From CAVRXT01 sp963725655 (lineage in GTDB: Bacteria > Acidobacteriota > Terriglobia > Acidiferrales > UBA7541): DNA of 64,000 nucleotides. The position numbers and the translations under genes were made by a program. Numbering within the stretch: position 1 is the stretch's first letter; each line of letters starts with the position of its first letter. This document shows positions 10,801 through 17,692 of the stretch, one piece after another. The stretch lies in contig CAVRYY010000001.1 of the NCBI GenBank assembly GCA_963725655.1, positions 930,001-994,000 of the forward strand, given 5' to 3'. A model generated the notes under the pieces. The model made no database searches. It worked only from the letters and a program-made list of their open reading frames with translations, and was not told the DNA's origin.

Positions 10801-11037
10801 ACCAACACCGGCTTGACCACCACGACGATCACGTCGGCAGCGAGCAGCAGCAGCGTCTTTACGCTGACGCCAGCGAGCACATGCAAAGCCAACGCCACGC
10901 TGACGTCCGGAGCGAAGTGCACGCTGGTGGTCACGTTCACGCCGGCCGCGAAGGGATCAACGTCGGGCAAGATCACACTGACCGACAACGCGCTGAACAG
11001 CCCGCAAACAATTACGCTCTCGGGAACCGGAGACTAG
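4831..11037 (+). CDS. Giant secreted protein: beta-propeller, anchor-D, DUF11 and Ig-like modules
   Basis: A 2068-residue protein. The ATG at 4831 follows a GGGAGA site; a TTG nine codons earlier is less likely. Residues about 30-55 form a long signal peptide (WLFAAALLFSLAPLHAQA). Then come: a YVTN/YncE-type beta-propeller up to about residue 750, with repeated units such as IAVDPVLHKAYVTN and VAINPATNSAYIYN; a choice-of-anchor-D module (LDFGTAQYGSEVGPQTF); two bacterial cysteine-containing repeat segments (GYVLDGFSSPC, FGGWGGACSG); a Cys-rich segment; a DUF11-like module; Ig-like modules; and two final anchor-D modules nearly identical in protein to those of the upstream paralog. No membrane anchor is seen at the C terminus. 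Likely role: surface or extracellular binding. Domain calls are firm; the ligand is unknown. Confidence 0.85.
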   Translation: MTFPSAPDICSGCASSFATRSTISAPPHAARFFARLAWLFAAALLFSLAPLHAQALQQTVNVGGYPNGFAVDPVYNQIYVANAVGGLSVIDGTSGTVTLTIPGDPTETAYAVAIDTASHIVYVVDHGTNKVNTFTAGAPNVGASFINSIPTGNQPWAIAVDPVLHKAYVTNATDGTVTIISGTSQTTATVAVGANPQAIAVNPETHQVFVANRSLSSTDGTVSVINGNTNTPVANTPLAVGSQPVSVAINTSTNMIYVACLSTPDSEVVQIVGSSVGSVSYVPAVLASSGGSPESIAVNPITDQVYVLNVAASNVAVYNFESNANPTPAIVGGVGSDANYIAVDVVTNIAYTANASGSVSFVNGNSLTATTLNVPGTLQAVGVNPVTHRAYAANYTSSGTVAIIDGDLNSIALFGFDNSAPAYMAIDPVENVLYVTSAFGEVDAVNLSTNTQSYTQQVPTSPTALLVDPIQDQVYDLDSNSGLAILTPGASSFTLAFDSGSGSGFSALAENPVTGTVFFASTNGVINYFNQATSQEGFLNGFVLNPTGLVANPATGQVYGVSSTSIYDLDPASNTITSSGLPEGAVGLVINPATNTLYASTASGDILVINGATLASTIVSNPGFPAVSGGIAINTVTGQIYILSSNATSPTLTQMDGTSHTITSISLSAIGVALAVNPTTNKIYVSASSGNNIYVVDGLSQQVLATVNPSQGNPGVVAINPATNSAYIYNSGAEFVGSAISEFQAAGVGSAAAANGVTGSNTLTTVIEPFSSNTTATEEPEFTFHATSSLSFTPDAVLYQVDTWQGQWINATFQEGTEWAITPAQPLTPGFHIIYAYATTGEDATSADAGYQTSPVIGAMTSYGFLVAPPLGVLTPGSGLDFGTAQYGSEVGPQTFTLSNEGVGPLVFSDTVVFGGANSGDFPETAGGTCVEYMSGLAAGTSCTLVLDFMPSGFGTENATASVSTSNSGGIPSTLQPIPLTGISYPYLELNVSGSGTGTVTDPANGISCQVDLECGYDFPVGTQINLTANPGAGYVLDGFSSPCSPSSTTCSFTVTDNNTIGVHFSPVSATTNTLTITELGTGLGSVADNLSDPACPTNCSVVYPTNQFVTLTATPDGPSNSTFGGWGGACSGMAPTCMLSMSEDMTVFAYFVPPPAMVTLTYNPVAPSNTAYFNCTATNPSLPPSPSNPCTNPNAHQVNLAVPAVSTQFNLVVLATEVSPLQADGICETGNTVLTDFDCRFVTDFAGPTVASGVEVPRCDAYANGDCIFYSVYYTTDGVTRTEPDPSWYTPPVTWNIAFNDDNNTPPAGYSSSERLYDDPDYEPSPTTPYGTNCAAFMVTGTPPGTPTTFSCQFEFDITTYFNPTEVVDRGIGGVTQQFNDVVVAFPLSAPATPPPSLSVVDEADPAAAPAVVSAGVKAMAQPLAGTGSTIGYTAFITNTAAAGSGSANNVVLTDTLPSNAGLTWTIAAAIPATAILNGTLTNTCTITTSSPQVLTCNFGSISPVVTYSVNVTSPSIIGLFSNSVTVTASNNPTITTPPVTINVSKASTNTAITSDSANPSTSGQSVAFGVSVSTASGTPTGSIIVSASTLETCTATLAAGSEVGSCNITFTSTGSRTITASYQGDANFNGSTSGNLTQVVNPATTKTTTFSTVSASQKISYGTASIALTGQLTSGTTHPPAGETVTVTIDGIVNSTAKTTGTGSSGGKFTLTFATSTIPASSTPYTITYSYPGDSTFGPATNTSTTLTVSKITSTTKITSNTPNPSTTGAPVTIAFTVTGSKGTPTGSVTVTASTHETCSGTLTAGAGSCTITFTSSGARTLTAAYAGDTNFTTSTSSSVSQTVNATGGTGGLTISPTSLAFGNVYRGTTPVKMVTLTNNTSSTVTISNIYLAAVAGGDSYDFVGLNLCSKTLAVKRTCQIEMSFVPNTAVNIVQSAILTIVDSASSSPQTVTITATVIDPEASPSPSSLNFGTVKKGTTSATKTVTVTNTGLTTTTITSAASSSSVFTLTPASTCKANATLTSGAKCTLVVTFTPAAKGSTSGKITLTDNALNSPQTITLSGTGD

Positions 11038-11122
11038 TCTCCGGACTCGAGTCGCGCGGCAGCGTCGCTAGGCCTGCGACGCGGCGGCTTCTGGCGGCGT
11101 GGGCTTGAACACTTTCGCCACT

Positions 11123-11148
11123 CACAATCCCGCCGCGGCGAGATTGTG
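11123..11148. terminator. Hairpin between convergent genes
   Basis: CACAATC pairs with GATTGTG, with a GC-rich self-complementary core (CGCCGCGGCG) between the arms, followed on the plus strand by TTGTT. It sits in the 126-base gap between the giant gene (plus) and the acetyltransferase (minus) and may serve both. Confidence 0.5.
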
Positions 11149-11163
11149 TTGTTACCGTGGCCG

Positions 11164-11730
11164 CTAGACGTTTTTCGCCATGCGCAGGATCGGGAGCGCT
11201 TCGCCGTTTCCCAGGGGCACCTCCATCGGTTCGAGATCTGCGTAACCCTTGGCGCGATAGAAGGCCACGCCGCTCAGCGTCGCGCCCATTTCCAGGCGGG
11301 TGAAGCCCGCTTCGCGCGCGGTGCTCTCGCAGGCTTCCAGGATCAAAGTGCCGATGCCGCGCCGGGCCCAGTCCGGATGGACGAAGAAGGCGCGGATTTT
11401 CGCGGCGTCGCGGGCCGGATCCAGCAACGAATCCTCGCGTCCGGCGAATTGGTCGCCGCCGTATAGCGTCTTGCGTTTGCTCCAGCCGCCGCAGCCGACG
11501 ATGGTGGGATTCGGTGGGCCAGCCTCCTGAACCTCCGCAACCAGGTAAGTTCCGTCGGCGATGAGCTGGCTATCCACTCCGTAGACCGACGCCAAGGCTC
11601 CCTCGATTTGCGCCGGGGTGTAGTCGCCCGCCTGCAGCCCGCGGACCGAGGCGTCAATCACCTCGCGCAGCCGGGGAACGTCGGCGGGCCTCGCTTTTCG
11701 GATGCGCACGCCGCTATTTACTCGGTCCAT
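11164..11730 (-). CDS. GNAT family N-acetyltransferase
   Basis: A 188-residue protein when started at 11730, where a GGGGGCGG sequence lies just upstream and the sequence begins MDRVNSGVRIRKARPADVPR. That opening is the usual first strand and helix of a GNAT domain (xIRxAxxxDxxxL). The acetyl-CoA pyrophosphate loop is visible as VHPDWARRGIGTLIL (R-R-G-x-G), followed by the usual EACESTAREAGF helix and the last strand SGVAFYRAKGY. It would transfer an acetyl group from acetyl-CoA to an unknown amine. It is monocistronic, convergent with the giant gene, and borders the tandem repeat. A longer start 19 codons upstream is possible. Confidence 0.85.
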   Translation of the reverse strand: MDRVNSGVRIRKARPADVPRLREVIDASVRGLQAGDYTPAQIEGALASVYGVDSQLIADGTYLVAEVQEAGPPNPTIVGCGGWSKRKTLYGGDQFAGREDSLLDPARDAAKIRAFFVHPDWARRGIGTLILEACESTAREAGFTRLEMGATLSGVAFYRAKGYADLEPMEVPLGNGEALPILRMAKNV

Positions 11731-12447
11731 TGGTCCGCCCCCATTCGGTTTTTCCGGGTCACTGTGCACCGGCCGCGCGACTTGCATTTCTGCAATCTGC
11801 CTGGATTCAGGAGAAATGCGGTGTTTGGAATCAGGGAGTTGCGCGGGGGTATCCTAGCGGTGGCTCTATTTGGAATTTGAGGTTTTTCGGGGCGGGCTGG
11901 GGAGCCGGGGGCGGTGCTCAACAGGGCCGACCGAAGGCCCGCGCGGGGCTCGTTTTTCTGCAATCTGCCTGGATTCGGGAGAAATGTAGTGTTTAGAATC
12001 AGGGAGATACGAGGGGGTATGCTGGCGCTGCTGTTTTTTAGAATTTGAGGTTTTTCGGGTCGGCCCGGGGAGCCGGGGTCCGCGCTGGTCGGGACTGAAC
12101 GGAGGCCCGCGCGAGGCTCGTTTTTCTGCAATCTGCCGGGATTCGGGAGAAATGTGGTGTTTGGAATCAGGGAGATGCGAGGGGGTATGCTGGCGCTGCT
12201 ACTTTCTAGAATTTGAGGTTTTCCCGTGCGTCTCGGATACCAGAGGTGGCATCTGGACGAGTTGAGCGATAGGGTCTCGGGCGGCGCGGCGTCGTGACGG
12301 TTTGCGGCTCGTACGATCATCGCGGTGCCCCCCTTTCCACCGGAAAACCTAGCATACACAGAGGAGCGCTGGTAGAGATCGGTTCGGTGGACGAAAAACG
12401 GCTGGACGCAATTGGCGCTCAGCCGGCATCAAGGTTTCTGGGTGGAC
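11731..12447. other. 717-base non-genic stretch containing a tandem repeat
   Basis: Most of it is the 168-bp repeat described separately. Minus-strand frame 11718-12359 stays open for 213 codons, but this follows from the period being a multiple of three and from the GC-rich composition; the product shows no fold. From 12225 to 12447, the side next to the accessory region, I see no gene, tRNA or attachment-site-like repeat. Confidence 0.5.
11786..12224. repeat. 168-bp direct tandem repeat, about 2.6 copies
   Basis: The motif TTCTGCAATCTGCC recurs at 11788, 11956 and 12124, exactly 168 bases apart. Each unit continues with GGATTC(A/G)GGAGAAATG, GTGTTTGGAATCAGGGAG, GGGGTAT(G/C)CT and GAATTTGAGGTTTT. 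The third copy breaks off near 12224. Copies differ by scattered substitutions and keep their length, which is 56 codons. Confidence 0.85.
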
Positions 12448-13197
12448 TCAAGTTCGCTTGCGAGCGCTAGTACGTGGCGAAGCGGAATCCAAAGGGGGCG
12501 CGTCGGCCAATTTTTGTCGAAGTTCATTTAGATGCGATATGGCCCTATCCACTACGTTCCGAAGGTGCTCTCGTAGTTTGCCCGGCGTCGCGTCGTCGCT
12601 GCTGTCGGCAGTCTTGGATCCGATGCTTGTCACTAGCGATTCAAATTCTTTCAAGACCTTCATTTCTGTTATGGGCAAGAATTTTTCAAGGTGCTTTGAG
12701 CGGTTGGCTTTCCGTTGCTTGCCCAATAGCGGTTCAATAAAAAGAAGCGCTATTGTGATCGTCCTGAGGTCTTGATAGATCGCTGATCCTAGCACCTGGT
12801 AACTTCGCGTGATCTGCGGCCGCCATGGAATGGTGTCTCGGCTTAGCGGCTTCAGAACTTCCAGAACGTTGCGATACTGGGTAAGCGGATAAATGTCTCC
12901 TGGAAGATGCGATCGACGCTTCCAAATCTTTAGAATTAACTTCGCCGCCCGTGCAGAGGCTTGCGCGCGCGCGACTTTTGATTTTCCCAAATCGGCGGCG
13001 GCAGTCATTAATTCCGCCAAGTGATGGGCCATCCATCTGCCGAGGGTATCAGTACTGTCGTCCAACTCAAGTTGCTGGACGAGCAGTGTACCAAGTTCCA
13101 AGTTGCCCTTCGGCGGTGTCGACGGTGCCGTCTCGTCGCAGGACGAGGATTCGGTCAAATCGCCCCTCAGTGGCTTCTTCTTGACGAACGCGCGCAT
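12448..13197 (-). CDS. Unknown helical protein, partner of the Avs-like gene
   Basis: A 249-residue protein I do not recognise. It is intact and starts at 13197 behind a good ribosome binding site (AAAAAGGACTCAAGATATG). The start lies inside the last 131 bases of the Avs-like gene, in another frame, so translation is probably coupled. The sequence is mostly helical and charged. After a disordered N-terminal 30 residues there is a conserved-looking stretch, LVQQLELDDSTDTLGRWMAHH, then a basic helix (LILKIWKRRSHLPG), a hydrophobic segment (ITIALLFIEPLLG) too short and mixed to call a membrane helix, and a Ser/Arg-rich tail. The overlap makes it a likely component of the same defence system, perhaps regulatory. 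No enzymatic motif is visible. Confidence 0.6.
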   Translation of the reverse strand: MRAFVKKKPLRGDLTESSSCDETAPSTPPKGNLELGTLLVQQLELDDSTDTLGRWMAHHLAELMTAAADLGKSKVARAQASARAAKLILKIWKRRSHLPGDIYPLTQYRNVLEVLKPLSRDTIPWRPQITRSYQVLGSAIYQDLRTITIALLFIEPLLGKQRKANRSKHLEKFLPITEMKVLKEFESLVTSIGSKTADSSDDATPGKLREHLRNVVDRAISHLNELRQKLADAPPLDSASPRTSARKRT

Positions 13198-13431
13198 ATC
13201 TTGAGTCCTTTTTCCTAGTGATGTGAACTGTAACTAAGAGGTCGAGTCCGCGTTGCTTCAAATGCATTTTTAGCGTTTCTAGAGACACTGCCAGTCGACT
13301 TCCGCCTGATTTGACGTTGTGGTTGCCGTCATCGTCATCCTCGCCGCCGTCGCTCCACTGTCTATGCGAGAATTCTATTTGATGCGTCTCACTGCGCCAG
13401 AGGGTCGCGCCGTCGGCCGCGACTGAGCATT

Positions 13432-14796
13432 TTAGGCCACGCCGTAGGGCACGGCCGGGTTCGAACCGATTCCCGTTGACCTCATTGCGCGCCGGGTCGC
13501 GCTCGTCGATCCCGAATCACGGTATGGAGCGGCGAGCCATCCGAGTAGTCGATAGGGGGGATCGTCGATCACACTTGAGTCGTGCTCACCGTCGAACGGA
13601 ATGCGATAACGGTACGGTTCATCGATCGTTTGGAGAGCAGCCATGAGCGCCGCGGCTGTTTCGGGCTGCACAAGAGCTGATCGAACTTCAACGGTGGACC
13701 GAAATTCGGAGGATTTGGTTGTGCATCTAGCTTCAACTATGACCTCGCGATGATTATCGGAGGCAACCCCAACTTCCCGAAGGAAGTCTCTGTCGTCAAC
13801 CGTGTCCAGCGACATGTCGGTTTCGGTGAACGCCCACAACTGGGGATCAAGCGGCTTCGGACCGCGAAAATCAGCAAGCCAGAGAGGTGGGCGGCTTAGG
13901 TAGTCCCCTCGAATCAATCCTTCGATTCCTGAATAGGCATCTCCCTCACTCTGTGCTAACGCTCGCGTTCGCATGAGAGTCCCGGCGCCACACCACATCG
14001 CGTGCCATTCAAGATAGGTGGAATAGCGCTCTATGATCGGTCTGCTGCCGTGGTCGTTGCTGAAAAGGTTCCATCTGTAGCCCGAGAAACGCTCGGCTCT
14101 AGGATCATCGCGCCAGGGCACGACCCCGGTCGGACCCTGCCACTCATCAACGATCCATTTCTCTGCTGCTAAGATGAACTCGTCACGCTTCACGTCTGCG
14201 AACGCTCTCACCGCCGGTTCGTACCAATACGGTATGGTGTCGATGTGATCGAAGTGAAATCGTTCGGTGCTTCGGCTCTTATCAAAAAACGTTTTGGATG
14301 GGTCATACCCTTTAGGGGGCTTTTTTCGTTTGACAGTGCCTGAATTAGCTCCGCGGACCGCTGCTAGTCGCTTCGGATTCGCCGAAAACACGCCGCAATT
14401 TACGAGCTTGATTGCAGCGTTTTTTGCGAATTCCCCAATCAAAACATGCGGCAATGTGTCGTCCGTCGCGATGGTGGCTAGAAATGTTCCGTGCGAGGCA
14501 ATGCTTTTGGGGGTTTCCTCGGCAATTCGGTCAAAGGCTATCATCGTCCAAAGCCGAGCGGCGAGCCAATAGAACGGGGCACCTGGGGCACGGAACGTCA
14601 TCTCTTCGGTGCGATCGTACAACCTGATGAGCGCGTTCAACGGGCCAGTTATTTCAAAGCGGGCCAGCCTCCGCAGGGTACGGGCGGCCTGCCAGCTGTC
14701 GCACGTCACAATCTGAGAGAAGAGCGAACAGGTACCGCGCGAGCGCCGTTGATGTATCAAACGGAATGTCATCGGCGACCATCCGATCAACCTCAT
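13432..14796 (-). CDS. Avs-like gene, fragment 5 (C-terminal sensor)
   Basis: A 454-codon open segment, valid from about 14690 to 13512. It contains a large, partly non-repetitive C-terminal region, with KRKKPPKGYDPSKTFFDKSR, HFDHIDTIPYWYEPAVRAFA and SRPIIERYSTYLEWHAMWCG, probably the ligand-binding end of the sensor. Near 13512 a GGG run marks the last frame change. After it the gene continues as GIDERDPARNEVNGNRFEPG and ends at 13067 with LVLRRDGTVDTAEGQLGTW. The stop at 13432 of this frame is therefore not the true end. Confidence 0.6.
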   Translation of the reverse strand: MRLIGWSPMTFRLIHQRRSRGTCSLFSQIVTCDSWQAARTLRRLARFEITGPLNALIRLYDRTEEMTFRAPGAPFYWLAARLWTMIAFDRIAEETPKSIASHGTFLATIATDDTLPHVLIGEFAKNAAIKLVNCGVFSANPKRLAAVRGANSGTVKRKKPPKGYDPSKTFFDKSRSTERFHFDHIDTIPYWYEPAVRAFADVKRDEFILAAEKWIVDEWQGPTGVVPWRDDPRAERFSGYRWNLFSNDHGSRPIIERYSTYLEWHAMWCGAGTLMRTRALAQSEGDAYSGIEGLIRGDYLSRPPLWLADFRGPKPLDPQLWAFTETDMSLDTVDDRDFLREVGVASDNHREVIVEARCTTKSSEFRSTVEVRSALVQPETAAALMAALQTIDEPYRYRIPFDGEHDSSVIDDPPYRLLGWLAAPYRDSGSTSATRRAMRSTGIGSNPAVPYGVA

Positions 14797-15205
14797 CTTT
14801 AGGGATTTTTTGCAGTGGCCTCGGGATGTATCGCAGCAAGACTGCGGCTGCGTCGTTCTCTTTCATATAGTGGCTCATCAGAGACACTACTTCATAAATT
14901 CCGCCTGCGGTGAATTCGTCGAGGTGTAGTGCGACCCCTTCGATGAGAACCTTTGGGACATCTTTGGCTGGGTTTAGTAGCGTATCGAGCAGGAACCGAA
15001 CGGAAGCGCTCTCGCCCCAAGCGATCCACGGCATGAGCTTGGACAGACGATGCGTGAGGAATTGCGGTAGCTCGCTTTGACACCAATCCCGTATTGCGAG
15101 TTCCGATAACGAAAAGTGCTCACGCCATTGCATCGACGACTTCCCCGTCCGAGATTTCCTTAGCGGGGAGACCACAGAGGGCATCGAGATACGAAATTCG
15201 GTCAC
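14654..15205 (-). CDS. Avs-like gene, fragment 4
   Basis: A sensor segment with WREHFSLSELAIRDWCQ, DEFTAGGIYEVVSLM and STALARYLFALLSDCD. It joins the previous frame at VVDA/WREHF (AA run at 15128) and leaves it near 14690, where LSDCDVRQLA continues as ARTLRRLARFEI in the next frame. The first 27 codons shown by this open frame belong to the wrong frame. Between 15600 and 15128 two further short segments (SIIQLVDPAAVRQARSIL and VPLGEVNAPLPRL) bridge fragments 3 and 4. Confidence 0.55.
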   Translation of the reverse strand: MTEFRISMPSVVSPLRKSRTGKSSMQWREHFSLSELAIRDWCQSELPQFLTHRLSKLMPWIAWGESASVRFLLDTLLNPAKDVPKVLIEGVALHLDEFTAGGIYEVVSLMSHYMKENDAAAVLLRYIPRPLQKIPKDEVDRMVADDIPFDTSTALARYLFALLSDCDVRQLAGRPYPAEAGPL

Positions 15206-15636
15206 TTACGGGGCTGGTCCTTCTGAGATAGTCGAGGATATCTCGTCCTCTGCGGCCAGCCGGCCCAGAGAACTGTCTTAGCACTTCCGTGAGCTTATTC
15301 GTCGTCGGCGGCGAGGTGAGGCGGGGGAGCGGTGCGTTTACCTCTCCGAGCGGAACGTCGCTCCTTTCTCGTAAATGGCGCCCTGATCTGAAATGAATCG
15401 AGACGTCTTCTGCAAATGACCAAACCAAGGCCCAATATCGCCAACCTGAAGGGCGCATTCGAGCTCTTTCAGAACGGCTAGACGATGTCCCTCGCCAAAA
15501 CCCAACAATTCATCACGCGACATTGAGTCCAAGATCGAACGGGCCTGGCGAACGGCAGCAGGGTCTACAAGTTGAATGATTGACGTCATTAGCTCAGGTC
15601 CGCGCATCTCTTAAAAGCGACAGAAGAGACGCTGCC

Positions 15637-16392
15637 TCACCGGCGCACAGTGATCCGTCGACGATGGCCCTTTGAAGCGCCCCAGGAAGGCATGAATCTC
15701 GAGTTGTGACGGCCGTATCTTCCCACCGCGCGATTGAGGCTAGTGCGACTGGCAGATCTAATGCCGTCAAAGCTTCTGACACCTTTGTCCAGGGAAAGTG
15801 GTCTTGGTTGGACAGCCGAAGGGCAGCGTCCGTTACGATGGACGCAAAATCGATTGCAGTGGACGAGATCGTCGATAGACATCGTTTTCGTACCTCGGCT
15901 CGCCAGAGATGCGAGACACTTCAGCTGGAAAACGGCATCAACATCGAGCTCTTCGGTCATGTCGTGTGCTCGGCCGAATAAAGCTTTGGCCTCATTCTGG
16001 TCGATGAGCGTGAGAAACTCCGTAAGGTCCAAAACGGCGTCTATTTTTTCCTGTGCGGTGGTTTTTCTTGCGGCGACTCGTGCTGCCACTTGGGTTGCCC
16101 AGTTTAGCGCCTGTTCGTGAACTGCAGCATTTGGTATCATGGCCGTAAACGTAGCCAAAGCGTTCGGGCCGTCAGAGCTCTCTGAATTATTTTTGAACAT
16201 TTCGAGTAGGTGCTCGAACACAACTATAGGCGGAAACCATATGGGAATGCAGCTTAAGGTTGTTAGGGACGCGGCAGCTCGATGCCGCAATGCTTGTCCG
16301 CCGGGTTTCGCCGAAAAACGCGAAGGCTCACGCAACACACCCATCATATTTCCAAGGGTGCCGCGTATATCTCGGGATGCGATTTTGCCCAA
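15637..16392 (-). CDS. Avs-like gene, fragment 3
   Basis: Continues the sensor (GKIASRDIRGTLGNMMGVLREP to QLKCLASLA). It is entered from another frame through a run of five A near 16400. The sequence after about 15903 in this frame is spurious: the true continuation, RAEVRKRCLSTISSTAIDF, lies one base over, then runs through SEALTALDLPVALASIARWED to about 15600. Hence the final 85 or so residues of this open frame should be ignored. Confidence 0.55.
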   Translation of the reverse strand: MGKIASRDIRGTLGNMMGVLREPSRFSAKPGGQALRHRAAASLTTLSCIPIWFPPIVVFEHLLEMFKNNSESSDGPNALATFTAMIPNAAVHEQALNWATQVAARVAARKTTAQEKIDAVLDLTEFLTLIDQNEAKALFGRAHDMTEELDVDAVFQLKCLASLASRGTKTMSIDDLVHCNRFCVHRNGRCPSAVQPRPLSLDKGVRSFDGIRSASRTSLNRAVGRYGRHNSRFMPSWGASKGHRRRITVRR

Positions 16393-16479
16393 GACGATTT
16401 TTGCCCGCGTGTTATCAACGGCACGGCGTGGGCGACGGCCCTACGAACATCTTTCCCTCTTTCGCTCTCCTCTGTTGTG

Positions 16480-17664
16480 CTATCGCGAACCTTGGTGTCG
16501 GCGGAATTTGTTGCGTCGGGCGCGGAGGAAAAATGAATCGACTGACATTTCGCGATTAGCGATTTGTTCAAGGAGCGAGTGTGCGCGGAGGAGTAGGTCA
16601 AGAAGTGCACCTTGGAATACGTGGAGGCGTTCTGCCGCTCGTATGTCGCGAGACGCGAATAATTCGATGACCGGCAGGATTTGGCTCAGATCGGCACCGT
16701 GTGCCATCGCGACCTCACACGCCGTCAGTATGGTATTCAGCCGATATAATTCGAAGGTTTCCGCTTCGGATTCGATAAAGCCAATGATTCGAGCGAGCCG
16801 CACAAAACGGCCAGCACTAACTATCGCCCTTTCGAGCTTGCGAATAGCGGGTCGGCGACCAGACATGGCGAGCGGCACCGCAACAGCGAGCTGATACTTA
16901 CAAGGAATCAGATCATCTGTTAGACGTTGATCGAGAATGTCCGCCTGACCCGTCGCGATGAGCCGTGGAACAAGGATGCGAGCCGCCCCCTGGCGTAGTT
17001 TAGATGGACGCCAACACCGTAAGGCTGACAGAGCGCCTGGAAGACCTTGCATCCAAAATGTGGCCTCGATTTGGGCTGCGACATCACGTTCATGTATGTC
17101 CCACGGACGGGAGTGCCGATCGAATTGCGCCGTGTTTTGCCGCGCCACTGCTTCGTCTCTGCGCTTCATCCATGCGTAGAATTGTCGAAGGCTCTCGCGT
17201 GCCAAAATATCCTCCCTAGCGAACGCGTATTCCCGAAATATATGACACAACAAGGGGCCGTGATTGGCAACCTGCTCCGAGTCCTGAAGCACCATCTTGC
17301 TAGTGCTGTCGATCATGAACGCCGCTGCTAGGTCAGGATGATCGATTACGAGGTCCCGGATTGCCGCATCGGTCTTCAAAGCCTCGGCGCCGACCAGAAT
17401 TACGTGGACGGCCGCTGCAATATCCTGTTGCTCAGCGGATGCGCGGACGGCCGACCGAATGCGCTGGATTTGAACTTCTCGCTTCAGAAGTGGATCGTGA
17501 ATTGCTTTGGTAATCGGTTCGGTTTCGAGCAGTTCGGCAATCCTTCGACCGCGACCGGCATTGTAAAGGGCGCTGGCAATATGCGTCGCTGCGTATGCGT
17601 CAGTGCTGCGCCTTTCCCAAAATCGATCTGCGACCCGGGCATGAACGTCCGCGAGGTCTGGCAC
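16480..17664 (-). CDS. Avs-like gene, fragment 2 (helical repeat sensor)
   Basis: A 394-codon segment in the frame that continues directly from the NTPase part. It starts VPDLADVHARVADRFWERR and has repeated helix pairs with Ala/Leu periodicity (TPR/HEAT-like), such as DAYAATHIASALYNAGRG and GAARILVPRLIATGQ. The listed ATG is internal and not a real start. Its last 17 or so codons after VDSFF are out of frame: the real reading passes through a run of five T near 16531. Confidence 0.6.
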   Translation of the reverse strand: MPDLADVHARVADRFWERRSTDAYAATHIASALYNAGRGRRIAELLETEPITKAIHDPLLKREVQIQRIRSAVRASAEQQDIAAAVHVILVGAEALKTDAAIRDLVIDHPDLAAAFMIDSTSKMVLQDSEQVANHGPLLCHIFREYAFAREDILARESLRQFYAWMKRRDEAVARQNTAQFDRHSRPWDIHERDVAAQIEATFWMQGLPGALSALRCWRPSKLRQGAARILVPRLIATGQADILDQRLTDDLIPCKYQLAVAVPLAMSGRRPAIRKLERAIVSAGRFVRLARIIGFIESEAETFELYRLNTILTACEVAMAHGADLSQILPVIELFASRDIRAAERLHVFQGALLDLLLRAHSLLEQIANREMSVDSFFLRARRNKFRRHQGSR

Positions 17665-17692
17665 CCGATCGCGAACATATTGCTCAAAATCC

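Noticed and set aside
11718..12359. 213-codon minus-strand open frame across the 168-bp repeat
   Set aside because: It is open because the repeat length is a multiple of three and the DNA is GC-rich; there is no ribosome binding site, the product is low in structure, and it overlaps the start of the acetyltransferase gene.
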